In this document: in pieces, positions 41,388 through 49,966 of the stretch
Layout of the letters: each line of letters opens with the position of its first letter
How positions within the stretch are numbered: the first letter of the stretch is position 1
NCBI GenBank assembly: GCA_937995745.1
Contig: CALKIU010000130.1
Span: forward strand, 1-64,000
DNA: 64,000 nt
From: an uncultured Bacillaceae bacterium
GTDB lineage: Bacteria > Bacillota > Bacilli > Bacillales > Cytobacillaceae
Reading direction: 5' to 3'
Program-made: the position numbers and the translations under genes
Notes under the pieces: generated by a model
Database searches by the model: none
What the model was told of the DNA's origin: nothing
Seen by the model: only the letters and a program-made list of their open reading frames with translations

Positions 41388-42021
41388 AGTTTTAATTGCC
41401 GACGATCATGTGTTAATCCGTAAAGGAATCCGCTTGTTGCTCGAAACATATGCAGAGATTGAAGTCGTTGCTGAAGCGGGTGACGGGGAAGAAGCGATTC
41501 GGATGACCGAAAAGCACGCCCCTGATGTCGTTTTAATGGATCTCTCCATGCCGAACGGAATTGACGGGTTTACGGCAATTAAGGAAATCCGAAAAAGGCA
41601 TCCCGCCGTAAAAATTATTATCTTGTCCATGCATGATGAAGAAGCTTACATAAGAGAAGCGGCCGGGCATTCCGTTCATGGCTATATTTTGAAAAACAGC
41701 AAAGGAAATGAACTTTTTGAGGCCATTCGGGCCGTTTATTACGGAAAAAGATTCTACCGGACAGGGATTCCGGAAGAACAGATTGAAAAAATGATAGAGC
41801 AACCGGGAAAGAAAGAGTCCATTTTGACAAACCGGGAACAAGAAGTGATCCGTTTGACCGTGTTAGGGTATTCAAATATGCAAATTGCCGAAAAATTGTC
41901 CATCAGCCATAAAACGGTTGAAAACCATAAGGCGAACATTATGAACAAACTCCAGCTCCGAAACAGGCAAGAACTGATTCAGTTCGCGATTCAAAACCGC
42001 TATCATGAACTGCCGAAATAA
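41380..42021 (+). CDS. nreC: NarL/FixJ-type response regulator, NreC-like
   Basis: The protein has 213 residues. The receiver domain has the acidic pair in IADDH and the phospho-acceptor Asp54 in VVLMDLSMP. The C-terminal LuxR-type helix-turn-helix reads LTNREQEVIRLTVLGYSN and EKLSISHKTVENHKANIMNKL in pieces. The start overlaps the kinase gene, so both are translated together. The partner kinase suggests oxygen- or redox-dependent control; targets are not in this window apart from possible autoregulation. Confidence 0.9.
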   Translation: MIKVLIADDHVLIRKGIRLLLETYAEIEVVAEAGDGEEAIRMTEKHAPDVVLMDLSMPNGIDGFTAIKEIRKRHPAVKIIILSMHDEEAYIREAAGHSVHGYILKNSKGNELFEAIRAVYYGKRFYRTGIPEEQIEKMIEQPGKKESILTNREQEVIRLTVLGYSNMQIAEKLSISHKTVENHKANIMNKLQLRNRQELIQFAIQNRYHELPK

Positions 42022-42194
42022 GAGGCAAAAACAGGCTAATGGCCCGCACGAAGGAAACGGCAGTCCCCGGCCGGCGGGATTGCCAGAAGGAAAAGCATTC
42101 CAATCTGTGTCTCCGCCACGATACCCCTTCTTCTTGGCATTTATTGAAAATAATTATGTTAAAATAGAACAAAAAAGATATGAGGATGGGTACG

Positions 42195-43109
42195 ATGGAA
42201 ATTAAAACAGTGTCAATAATAGGATTGGGAGCTTTGGGAATATTATTTGGGCATCATTTATCAAAAAGAATGGCGAAAGAAGACTTGCGCATCGTCGCCG
42301 ATGAAGAGCGTATTAAAAGGTATAAGCGGGAAGGAGTATACAGCAACGGCGAACGCTGCGATTTTCATTATGTCACGCCGGAAGAAAAGACAGGCCCGGC
42401 CGATATGGTTCTTTTCACGGTAAAATATCAAGGCTTGGAAGATGCCATTCGGGCGGTCCGGAATCAAGTTGGAGAAAACACCATTCTGCTGTCCGCTCTA
42501 AACGGCATTTCCAGCGAAAAAATGATTGCCGAAGCATACGGGCCGGAAAAGGTATTATATTGTGTGGCCCAAGGCATGGATGCAGTGAAAACGGGCAACA
42601 AGCTGACCTACGAAAATATGGGCATGCTTGTGTTTGGCGGAAAAGGGCCCGATGACGCCGACAAAGTGCAAAGAGTGGCGGAGTTTTTCCGAAAAACAGA
42701 CTTCCCCCATCAAGTGGATTCGAATATGAAAAAAAGATTGTGGGGCAAATTTATGTTGAACGTGGGCGTGAACCAAACGGTTGCCGTCTATAAGAGCAAC
42801 TACGGGGAAGTGCAAAAGCCGGGTCCGGCCAGGGAGATGATGATTGCCGCGATGAGAGAAGTGATGGCGCTGTCAGAGAAAGAAGGAGTTCATCTGACGG
42901 AGGATGATCTCGAATACTGGCTATCCGTTCTTTCCAAGCTGAACCCTGAAGGCAAACCGTCGATGGCCCAGGATGTGGAGGCGAAGCGGCTCAGCGAAGT
43001 GGAATTGTTCTCCGGAACGGTGATTCAACTTGGCAAACAACATCAAATTCCCACACCGGTCAATGAGAAAATGTACCGCATCATTAAAGAAATTGAAAGT
43101 ACTTATTAG
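42195..43109 (+). CDS. Ketopantoate reductase-family protein (PanE/ApbA)
   Basis: The protein has 304 residues. The N-terminal NADP loop is IIGLGALGILFGHHL, then VLFTVKYQGLEDA, and the central KRLWGKFMLNVGVNQT carries the catalytic Lys and Asn of the family. The C-terminal helical domain ends with TPVNEKMYRIIKEIE. PanE reduces 2-dehydropantoate to pantoate for CoA synthesis; many paralogues have other 2-oxo acid substrates, so the specific role is not certain. The start at 42195 follows GAGGATGGG. It is monocistronic. Confidence 0.85.
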   Translation: MEIKTVSIIGLGALGILFGHHLSKRMAKEDLRIVADEERIKRYKREGVYSNGERCDFHYVTPEEKTGPADMVLFTVKYQGLEDAIRAVRNQVGENTILLSALNGISSEKMIAEAYGPEKVLYCVAQGMDAVKTGNKLTYENMGMLVFGGKGPDDADKVQRVAEFFRKTDFPHQVDSNMKKRLWGKFMLNVGVNQTVAVYKSNYGEVQKPGPAREMMIAAMREVMALSEKEGVHLTEDDLEYWLSVLSKLNPEGKPSMAQDVEAKRLSEVELFSGTVIQLGKQHQIPTPVNEKMYRIIKEIESTY

Positions 43110-43787
43110 GATTGTTTTTTTATATCCGGCCCCGGACAAGTGGGGGAAACAGGCTGTTTTTGCCGTCTGTTTCGTTCCATTCTTCAGGGGTCGCTTTCAA
43201 ATAAATTTCCCGTTTCCTTGGAAATCTGCGGCGGTTGGTTCACAACCGGCCGGAAAACAAACGGACGTTTTTAAAAGCAAGAAAGTTGCTGCCGGCAGTA
43301 TGTCTGAAAGTTTTTTGAGCTGCTGGCAGCAACTTTTTTCTGTTTTTCACTAACCAGTCTATGTATGTTGGTCAAGTTTTATGCCAGGGTAGCGAAACTT
43401 TCCCTTGGTTTGCGGGAAAAGGAAAAGGGGGGCTGACGGTTGCCGCCAAAAAAGAGTTTTTTGAAACCGGCAACAACATGGCAAGACTTCTATAAAACTT
43501 CCTCACTCGCGGAACACCCATTGCGGAATTAAACCGTCCTTTTCATGACCGGAGCCGGCCGGAAATGGGGAAGTATGAAAACGGGTTAAGAGGGAAAAAA
43601 TAGCGGATGAAAGCTTATCGCATCTGCTATGTGTTTCACTGAACAAAAGTTAATTTAAATATTTTAAAAATATCCTTTACTTTTTGTCAATTAAATTGTA
43701 AAATAATACCAAAAAGTTCATAATTTGTTCACAAATTTGTTAAAAAGATGTAAATTAGGACCGGATAAAACCAGGGAGGTGCACGGT
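43110..43787 (+). terminator. Spacer with panE-like gene terminator at 43282-43340
   Basis: AAAGTTGCTGCCGGCAG (43282-43298) pairs with the segment 43320-43336 and is followed by T6. A second hairpin (ATAGCGGATG 43600-43609 with CATCTGCTAT 43621-43630) has no T-run. No supported gene is seen in between. Confidence 0.7.
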
Positions 43788-43979
43788 ATGAGATTAAGAT
43801 TGAATGCAGTCTTCTTTCTGCCTTTCGTGTTATTGTTTGCGGGCTATTTTGTTTCCATGAACGGTTTCATTGCTGCCGGTTGCACACTGCACATTTTTAC
43901 TATCCTTTCCACGATATTGGTTGTCATTGATCAATTGGGAACGGCGAGAAAAATTGCGCACCTTCGGTTGGTAAAATAG
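43788..43979 (+). CDS. Small two-helix membrane protein
   Basis: The protein has 63 residues. Two hydrophobic segments (about 7-24 and 29-48) are joined by a short turn, and the C-terminus is basic (GTARKIAHLRLVK), so it should span the membrane as a hairpin. GGGAGGTG precedes the ATG at 43788; the upstream frame to 43725 has no start signal. Function is unknown. Confidence 0.65.
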   Translation: MRLRLNAVFFLPFVLLFAGYFVSMNGFIAAGCTLHIFTILSTILVVIDQLGTARKIAHLRLVK

Positions 43980-44105
43980 TCGAGTCGTCGGTTTGAATCA
44001 AATAATATAAATAATATAAAAGAACCAAAGAAGCGGTATCACGTAAGTAAAGAGAGGATATTCGGAATGCATGCATTCAGGAATTGCCACAATGATACAA
44101 GCTAA

Positions 44106-44141
44106 AAAAGAGTTCTTTTCAAGAGTGAAAAGAACTCTTTT
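44106..44141. terminator. Bidirectional rho-independent terminator
   Basis: Fifteen-base arms AAAAGAGTTCTTTTC (44106-44120) and GAAAAGAACTCTTTT (44127-44141). It can end the dhaKL transcript and the rightward small gene. Confidence 0.9.
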
Positions 44142-44199
44142 GTTGTTGTGGCACTTTGTATTGAAACCACAGGAAGAATGGCTCGGCGTATTTTATTGT

Positions 44200-44790
44200 T
44201 CATTCCTTAAGGATACCGCTTTCGAGAAGGCACTCAAAAAAGTATCCGCTGGAAGTGGCGCCGGGGTCGATGTGTCCGATGGAGCGGTCGCCGAGATAGG
44301 ATGCACGGCCTTTTTTCGCTTTCATGTCCTTCGTGCTCAGCACCGCTTCTTCAATGAGTTCTTTCGTGAGAGCACCTTCTTCCAATGCTTTTGTGACGGG
44401 AATCCAGACATCGACCATCGTCTTATCGCCCGCTTCGGCCCTGCCGCGTTTTTGAATGCCTTCCAGCCCCGCTTTAACCACTGCGGCAACATCATTGGTA
44501 TCGGCCGCCGCTTGTTTGCCCATGCTCAGAAAAGCGGATCCGTAGAGGGGGCCTGCTGCTCCTCCTACGGAACTCAAGAGGGCCATCGCTGCGGTTTTAA
44601 ATATATTCTCTACGGAGTTGAACGTTTGGGAAGTCAATTTTTCTTCCATGATTTTTGCTCCGCGGGCCATATTATTTCCGTGGTCTCCGTCGCCTATCGC
44701 TGTGTCCAGTTCACTTAAGTATACTTGGTGTTCTTTCAGTTTTTCCGCAAAGGCGAGGAGCCATGCGGAAACGTTTTCCACTGTCAGCAT
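44200..44790 (-). CDS. dhaL: DhaL, dihydroxyacetone kinase ADP-binding subunit
   Basis: The protein has 196 residues and is all helical. The magnesium-ADP site is seen as DTAIGDGDHGNNM, with SSVGGAAGPLYGSAFLSMG for nucleotide contact and GDKTMVDVW later; the C-terminal lid ends HIDPGATSSGYFFE. DhaL carries ADP that is phosphorylated by DhaM of the PTS and passes phosphate to dihydroxyacetone in DhaK. It follows dhaK by 12 bases. No dhaM is found downstream; a terminator closes the operon. The phosphoryl donor must be encoded elsewhere or be ATP. Confidence 0.93.
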   Translation of the reverse strand: MLTVENVSAWLLAFAEKLKEHQVYLSELDTAIGDGDHGNNMARGAKIMEEKLTSQTFNSVENIFKTAAMALLSSVGGAAGPLYGSAFLSMGKQAAADTNDVAAVVKAGLEGIQKRGRAEAGDKTMVDVWIPVTKALEEGALTKELIEEAVLSTKDMKAKKGRASYLGDRSIGHIDPGATSSGYFFECLLESGILKE

Positions 44791-44802
44791 CCTGATGCCC
44801 CC

Positions 44803-45795
44803 TTACACCCAAGCTGCAGTTTCGACCGGATATTTGAGATATTCAACCCATTTTTCATCTTCCAGTTTAATCAAGGTTAAGGAAAGTCCCGCCATTTCGA
44901 TTGAAGTCATGTAAGAAGCCACTTTCTTGAAGTCAAAGACAAGTCCGTCTTTGCTTAAAATTTCTTGGACATCGTTCATGAAGATGTACAGTTCCATTAA
45001 CGGCGTTCCGCCCATACCGTTTACGAATACACCGTACCGGTCCCCTTCTTTCCAGTTGCACTCTTCTTTTAGACGGCTGATAAGTTCTTGGGCGATTTCT
45101 TTAGACGGTTTAATCTTTTCCCGGCGGTATCCCGGTTCCCCGTGAATGCCGATGCCGTATTCCATTTCGTCGTCGGCCAATTCAAATCCCGGTTTGCCTA
45201 CGGCCGGAACTGTTGCCGGAGAAATGGCGACGCCCACTGTTTTTGTATTTTCGATGACTTTATCGCCCAATTTTTTCAGATCCTCAAGGGACATGCCTTG
45301 TTCAGCGGCGGCTCCGAGAATCTTATGGACGAGGACGGTTCCCGCCACGCCGCGCCGTCCGGCTGTGTATGTGCTGTCTTCCACGGCGATGTCATCGTTC
45401 ACAATGACTTTGTCCACTTTAATGCCTTCCGCTTCGGCCATGTCCATCGCCATTTCAAAGTTCATAACGTCGCCGGTGTAGTTTTTGATAATGAGAAGGA
45501 CGCCTGCGCCTTTGTCTGCCAGTTTAATGGCTTCGAAGACTTGGTCCGGAGTCGGAGATGTAAAGACCTCGCCTGCAACTGCCGCCGAAAGCATTCCTTT
45601 GCCGACAAATCCGGCGTGGGAAGGTTCGTGGCCGCTGCCGCCCCCGCTCACCAGTCCGACTTTTCCTTGTCCTTCATATTTGCGGTACATGACACCTGTT
45701 TCGCCCAACCGCTCCAAAATGTCGCTGTGCGTGAAGGCCATTCCTCTCAACATTTCTTCCCAAACATTTGACGGACTGTTAATTATTTTTTTCAT
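44803..45795 (-). CDS. dhaK: DhaK, dihydroxyacetone kinase substrate-binding subunit
   Basis: The protein has 330 residues. His218 in EYGIGIHGEPG forms the hemiaminal bond with dihydroxyacetone. The substrate pocket shows LVSGGGSGHEPSHAGFVGKG and IIKNYTGDVMNF. DhaK and DhaL phosphorylate dihydroxyacetone to the glycolytic phosphate. The upstream region has a sigma-A promoter and a cre site between promoter and gene, so glucose repression through CcpA is likely. Together with glpABC it suggests use of glycerol or dihydroxyacetone. Confidence 0.94.
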   Translation of the reverse strand: MKKIINSPSNVWEEMLRGMAFTHSDILERLGETGVMYRKYEGQGKVGLVSGGGSGHEPSHAGFVGKGMLSAAVAGEVFTSPTPDQVFEAIKLADKGAGVLLIIKNYTGDVMNFEMAMDMAEAEGIKVDKVIVNDDIAVEDSTYTAGRRGVAGTVLVHKILGAAAEQGMSLEDLKKLGDKVIENTKTVGVAISPATVPAVGKPGFELADDEMEYGIGIHGEPGYRREKIKPSKEIAQELISRLKEECNWKEGDRYGVFVNGMGGTPLMELYIFMNDVQEILSKDGLVFDFKKVASYMTSIEMAGLSLTLIKLEDEKWVEYLKYPVETAAWV

Positions 45796-45835
45796 AGAAC
45801 GATCACCCCAGCTATTAATTTATTTAAATGATAAA

Positions 45836-45850
45836 TTGAAAGCGCTTTAA
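45836..45850 (-). promoter_or_regulatory. CcpA-binding cre site before dhaK
   Basis: The plus strand reads TTGAAAGCGCTTTAA, one mismatch from WTGNAANCGNWNNCW. It lies downstream of the promoter, fitting a roadblock mode of catabolite repression. Confidence 0.65.
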
Positions 45851-45925
45851 AAGTAAGTGGCAAAATTTTTTCCGGTAAAAAAGCGTTTTTTTTTCTGCAA
45901 AAAGTTTTGAAACTCTTTAAATTTT

Positions 45926-45955
45926 ATTATATCAATATAATGAATGAATTGTAAA
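45926..45955 (-). promoter_or_regulatory. Sigma-A promoter of dhaKL
   Basis: Minus strand TTTACA (45955-45950), 18-base spacer, TATAAT (45931-45926). Confidence 0.7.
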
Positions 45956-46213
45956 TGATTTCCTAAGAATTTTTATTTTCCACAAAAAACTTCTTGCAAA
46001 GTAGAACAAGCTGCTGCTTTGTCAGAATGGAAACGATGCTTGCGGGGCATGAATTTTTCCGGGCGGGAATTGTGAACCGGGAAACGGGGCAAAATTTAGG
46101 CAACCCGTCCCCATGTTGGAGTCGCAGAATGGTTGGAGATGCAAAAGGCTTTTGCCGCATAAATTTTTTATAATGTATGAAAGGGATCATATTTGCAAAG
46201 GAGGATCGGATAG

Positions 46214-46579
46214 ATGGCGGACTTACGGACAATCATGTCATGGACCTTTTTTGAAGAAACGGGCATTCCTCCGGAAGTGGAAGAAATTCTTGTGGAGGGA
46301 GAGGTTCCGGAAGCGGCATATCGGACGGTTCGGGATGTGGCTGTCATTACGAACAAGCGCTTGATTATTTCCGACAAGCAGGGGTTGACCGGAAAGAAGG
46401 TGGAGGTTTACACCATTCCTTTTAAATCGATCATAATGTATTCTTCGGAAAACGCAGGTTTGATGGACATGAATGCTGAATTGGAGTTATGGACGAAGGC
46501 TGGGAATTTTAAGCTGAATGTGAACAGGAAAGTGGATATCAGAAAACTGGATCGTTTGATTGGAAAGTACATTTTATGA
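46214..46579 (+). CDS. Bacterial PH-domain protein
   Basis: The protein has 121 residues. A PH-type beta barrel can be followed from RDVAVITNKRLIISD to KVEVYTIPFKSI and ELWTKAGNFKLNVNRK, with a C-terminal helix VDIRKLDRLIGKYIL. This architecture matches small PH proteins common in bacilli (YokE-like). No membrane segment is seen. AAAGGAGG precedes the ATG and a terminator follows. Its ligand and role are unknown. Confidence 0.85.
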   Translation: MADLRTIMSWTFFEETGIPPEVEEILVEGEVPEAAYRTVRDVAVITNKRLIISDKQGLTGKKVEVYTIPFKSIIMYSSENAGLMDMNAELELWTKAGNFKLNVNRKVDIRKLDRLIGKYIL

Positions 46580-46614
46580 AATTTTGTAAAAAGGATACAA
46601 AAAGAATGGATGGA

Positions 46615-46640
46615 ACCGCTCCTTCATTGGAGCGGTTTTA
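46615..46640 (+). terminator. Rho-independent terminator
   Basis: ACCGCTCC (46615-46622) pairs with GGAGCGGT (46629-46636), followed by TTTTA. Confidence 0.85.
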
Positions 46641-46750
46641 TTGCAAGAAAACAAGAGTTTGCTATACTCTCTTTTGAAGCCGTGGGGGAAAACAAGCTAC
46701 TCCAAAGTTTTTGTTTTTCCGCGGCATTCTTCTTGCTAGCAGGAAAGAGT

Positions 46751-46778
46751 TTTGTTAAAATACCCTTATGGGTATAAA
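46751..46778 (+). promoter_or_regulatory. Promoter of the second FmdB gene with ATACCC-N4-GGGTAT palindrome
   Basis: TTTGTT (46751-46756), 16-base spacer, TATAAA (46773-46778). The spacer holds a perfect palindrome, ATACCC (46760-46765) and GGGTAT (46770-46775), whose right arm enters the -10. The same palindrome type occurs at 59105-59120. Confidence 0.65.
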
Positions 46779-46807
46779 TGATTTTTGAGGGAAAGGAGTT
46801 GACTGGA

Positions 46808-47002
46808 TTGGCCCTTTTTGATTTGCGCTGCAAAGATTGCCAAAATGAATTTAAAAAACTCGTGCCCTATTCAAAGCTTCCGGAAGTAACTTGTCCATCT
46901 TGCGGAAGCAAGAATCACGAAAGGGTTTATAAAGCAAATATTAAAGGTCCAATCAGTGCAGGGTCCGGCGGCTCCGTTCCAACGGGAAGCCCCTTTACCT
47001 GA
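46808..47002 (+). CDS. FmdB-family zinc-ribbon protein, copy 2
   Basis: The protein has 64 residues. It aligns with the copy at 34780 over its length (ALFDLRCKDCQ, EFKKLVPYSKLPEVTCPSCG, NHERVYKANIKGPIS), but ends after the Gly/Ser linker and lacks the Cys-containing tail. The start is TTG 46808 with AAAGGAG ten bases before it; it occupies the same place as the ATG of copy 1. A terminator follows. Function is unknown; the two copies have promoters of equal layout. Confidence 0.85.
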   Translation: MALFDLRCKDCQNEFKKLVPYSKLPEVTCPSCGSKNHERVYKANIKGPISAGSGGSVPTGSPFT

Positions 47003-47120
47003 GCAGGCTGTTGATCTGCGAGGTTCGCAGACTGAAGATTTTCAAAAGGAATGATACATTGAGATATCATAAAGCGCCTGTTTATGCGTTTTTGATGGTA
47101 TATACAGACACTGAGCAAGC

Positions 47121-47154
47121 AAAACCCGGGGAAGAAAGGCCCCGGGTTTTGTTT
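47121..47154 (+). terminator. Rho-independent terminator
   Basis: AAAACCCGGGG (47121-47131) pairs with CCCCGGGTTTT (47140-47150), followed by GTTTG. The rest of 47003-47360 has no supported gene. Confidence 0.85.
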
Positions 47155-47360
47155 GTAAAAATGATTGTGCTGCACCCGGGAGACGGTGAAACGGGATATG
47201 GACGGAGCCGGGAGGATTGCGGCCATGTTGGCGAAGGGGTTCCTTTTCTGTTCCATTCATTTGCATAAGGATGCAATGTTTTTCGGCCTGGATAAGATGC
47301 GGTGTTTATCTTCCTTTTTTGATACGATTATAGGAGGGACAGAAAGAGAGGGAACCAAAT

Positions 47361-48257
47361 GTGAAAGGATATGTCAAATTTATAACGGCCATGCTGATAT
47401 GGGGAAGCATCGGGATATTTGTCCGCGGAATTGATTTGCCGTCCAGCGGAATCGCCTTATTGCGGGGAGCAATTGGAAGCTTGTTTTTGCTTGCGGCGAG
47501 TCTGATTATAAAAAACCGCTTGTCCAGGACAGCCATTAAAAGAAACGGCCTTTTGTTATTGCTTTCGGGAACGGCGTTGGGGCTCAATTGGATTTTCCTT
47601 TTTGAAGCATACCGTTATACGACGATCGCCGCTGCAACATTAAGTTATTATTTTGCTCCGGTTTTTGTCATGATGCTTGCACCTGTCGTCTTAAAAGAAA
47701 AATGGACGCCAGTTAAAATCGTCAGCATTTTTTCCGCCATGTGCGGCTTGTTTCTCGTGATCACGAACGGGAACCTGCATTTCGGCGAACAGGGGAGCCA
47801 TGCCGCGGGCATCATGTTCGGATTGTTGGCGGCGGTGTTTTACGCCTCTTTGATTTTAATGAATAAATTTATTAAAAATCTGTCTGATTTTGATACGACT
47901 GTCGTTCAACTGACGGTGGCGGCCGCGGTTCTTTTGCCATATGTTTTGTTCAAGGAAGATCTGAACTTTGCCGGTTTCGGGACGGAAACGATTCTTCTTA
48001 TTTTAGTCGTCGGTATCGTCCATACCGGTATCGCTTATCTTTTATATTTCTCGGCCATTAAAGAATTAAAGGGCCAAAGCATTGCTGTTTTAAGTTATAT
48101 CGATCCCGTTTCAGCCGTGATATTTGCGGCGATTTTCCTCGGCGAGGGGATGACGTTATTGCAAACGGCGGGCGGCATACTCATCTTGGGCTCCACTTTT
48201 CTCAGCGAAACGCTTGATTCGAAGCTGAAACGGCCCGGAAAAAAGCAGGCAGGATAA
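47361..48257 (+). CDS. EamA/DMT-superfamily transporter
   Basis: The protein has 298 residues with ten membrane helices, in two EamA repeats (about 5-135 and 148-288). Typical features are WGSIGIFVRG in helix 1, SYYFAPVFVMML at the end of repeat 1, and SYIDPVSAVIFAAIFLGE at the end of repeat 2. Members export amino acids or other metabolites; the substrate is unknown. It starts with GTG 47361 after GAGAGGGA. The stop codon lies inside the terminator hairpin that follows. Confidence 0.88.
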   Translation: MKGYVKFITAMLIWGSIGIFVRGIDLPSSGIALLRGAIGSLFLLAASLIIKNRLSRTAIKRNGLLLLLSGTALGLNWIFLFEAYRYTTIAAATLSYYFAPVFVMMLAPVVLKEKWTPVKIVSIFSAMCGLFLVITNGNLHFGEQGSHAAGIMFGLLAAVFYASLILMNKFIKNLSDFDTTVVQLTVAAAVLLPYVLFKEDLNFAGFGTETILLILVVGIVHTGIAYLLYFSAIKELKGQSIAVLSYIDPVSAVIFAAIFLGEGMTLLQTAGGILILGSTFLSETLDSKLKRPGKKQAG

Positions 48258-48292
48258 ATTCCGCGGCGGGACTCATCCTGCCGTTTTGTTTT
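48248..48292 (+). terminator. Terminator overlapping the EamA gene stop
   Basis: GGCAGGAT (48248-48255) pairs with ATCCTGCC (48275-48282), then GTTTTGTTTT. Confidence 0.75.
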
Positions 48293-49208
48293 ACAGATGG
48301 TTTTCAATCCAATATAAGATGTCCTGATAGACTTCATCTCTATTGATTTCGTTTAAAATTTCATGGCGCGCCCCCGGATAAAATTTAAAGGAGACATCTT
48401 TCAGCCCCGCTGTTTTCAATTGCCGGATATTTTCGAGAACTCCTCTTGTAAACTTTCCGACCGGATCCCGATCCCCGGAAAGAAAAAGGACGGGCAAATC
48501 TTTGGGAATGTGATCGTCATTATCATAGAGGCGGTTCAGCGCCGAGATGAAATCTTCAAAAAATCCTGCCGTAAACACGCCCCCGCACAGTGGGTCATTG
48601 ATGTATTTGTCCACCTCTTCTTCATCGCGGCTCAGCCAGTCAAACTCCGTCCTTACCAGTTTGACGGAGCGGTTGAAGCGGCCGAAAGTCAAATTGTTTA
48701 ATTTTAAGCTCGGAGTGCGCCGTCCGTGTTTTTTTACTTCCCGAGCGGCGAGTTTGGCGCCGATCTTCCCGAGAAAACCCGGGTGGCCGCCTGTTCCGGA
48801 AAAAATGACCCCGGACACCTCGCCGCCGAACTTTTGAATGTAAAACCTCGACAAGAATGAACCCATGCTGTGTCCGAATAAAAAGACAGGGGCATCGGGA
48901 TAATCGGATTTAATGATGTCTGTTAACACTTTCATGTCCTCCACGACCGTTGTGAAGTCTTTTCCGTCTCCGAAATAGCCGTGGTCCTCGGGACGGGTTT
49001 CAGTTTTTCCGTGCCCGCGGTGGTCATTTCCATATACGTAGATTTTGTTTTCTGCCAAAAAGGCCGCGAAATCATGATACCGTCCAATATGTTCCGCCAT
49101 GCCGTGGGATATTTGCACGACGGCGCGGGGGGTGTCCTCATCTGTCCATTTCTTGGCAAATATCTTTTTCCCGTCTCTCGCCGGAAAATAAAAACTGTCT
49201 GTTTTCAC
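48291..49208 (-). CDS. Alpha/beta hydrolase, monoacylglycerol lipase-like
   Basis: The protein has 305 residues. The nucleophile is Ser114 in GHSMGS. The acid is probably the first Asp in SGDRDPVG, and the base His lies in GARHEILNE near the end. NDHRGHGKTE before the nucleophile is typical of monoacylglycerol lipase and lysophospholipase relatives. No signal peptide is seen, so it should act in the cytosol on small lipid esters. The GTG start at 49208 follows AGGAGTGA. It is monocistronic; the physiological substrate is unknown. Confidence 0.88.
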   Translation of the reverse strand: MKTDSFYFPARDGKKIFAKKWTDEDTPRAVVQISHGMAEHIGRYHDFAAFLAENKIYVYGNDHRGHGKTETRPEDHGYFGDGKDFTTVVEDMKVLTDIIKSDYPDAPVFLFGHSMGSFLSRFYIQKFGGEVSGVIFSGTGGHPGFLGKIGAKLAAREVKKHGRRTPSLKLNNLTFGRFNRSVKLVRTEFDWLSRDEEEVDKYINDPLCGGVFTAGFFEDFISALNRLYDNDDHIPKDLPVLFLSGDRDPVGKFTRGVLENIRQLKTAGLKDVSFKFYPGARHEILNEINRDEVYQDILYWIENHL

Positions 49209-49966
49209 TTTTTGTCACTCCTGATTTATTTTGAAAGCGGGTGGAAATGTTTAATGAAAGTTATCTTTATTATAAACTTTAATTTTGCCCCGGTTTTGGG
49301 CAATGTTTTAAAATTGGATTTTAGTCAAGATGTTTTTCAAGTAAAAGAAAGCGGTCTTCAGCAAAAAGTTCCAAAGGTTGCCGGGGGAAGGCCGGATTGT
49401 CATGCAAGATGTTGAACAATAGTGAAAGGAGGAAACAAGATAGCGGAAAACGGCGATAGCTTTCATGTTGCGGCCGATATGTTTTGCGGATAGATGCCGT
49501 TTCTGTGCTTGCCGGAGGGGTGTTTTCGGCATAAAAAATTGCCTGTCAACAGAAAGATGAAGTAAAATATAGATTGGAAATATATAACATAAATCTTAAG
49601 CACCGACTCATGCCGGTTTTTCAAATGTCTTTGCCTGAAAATAACAAATTTTGAACAGTGTTTAAGGATATTGATATAAATTTTCTGAAGAAATATTAGA
49701 ACTCTATTGATAAAAGAAATCCTTCTTCGCGGATAGCCCGGCCGGAGGAAGGCCAATAATCGACAGTCGGGTTTTGGCAGAAAGTGTTTCTCAAAATCTC
49801 TTTTTCCGGCAAGAAACTGCTTCCTTTGAAAGAGATATCGGGAGGTGAGCAGACAAACTTCACTGCCGTACAGGAGGAAATGCGTTATGCTTAAAGAGTA
49901 AGCGGCATTTGTAAGCCCGGGAAACAGAGGAAAAAGAGAAAACTGGGAGGCATGGGAGTGGAAAAA
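49209..49966. other. Long spacer without a supported gene
   Basis: About 760 bases between divergent genes. Several ribosome-site-like GGAGG strings (49840, 49872) lead only to frames of a few codons. No RNA family or terminator is recognised. Confidence 0.5.

Noticed and set aside
44071..44718. 215-codon frame opposite dhaL
   Set aside because: It is the antisense shadow of a clear DhaL protein, with Cys/Phe/His-rich composition and no family features.
45088..45771. 227-codon frame opposite dhaK
   Set aside because: It is antisense to the well-supported DhaK and has shadow-like composition.
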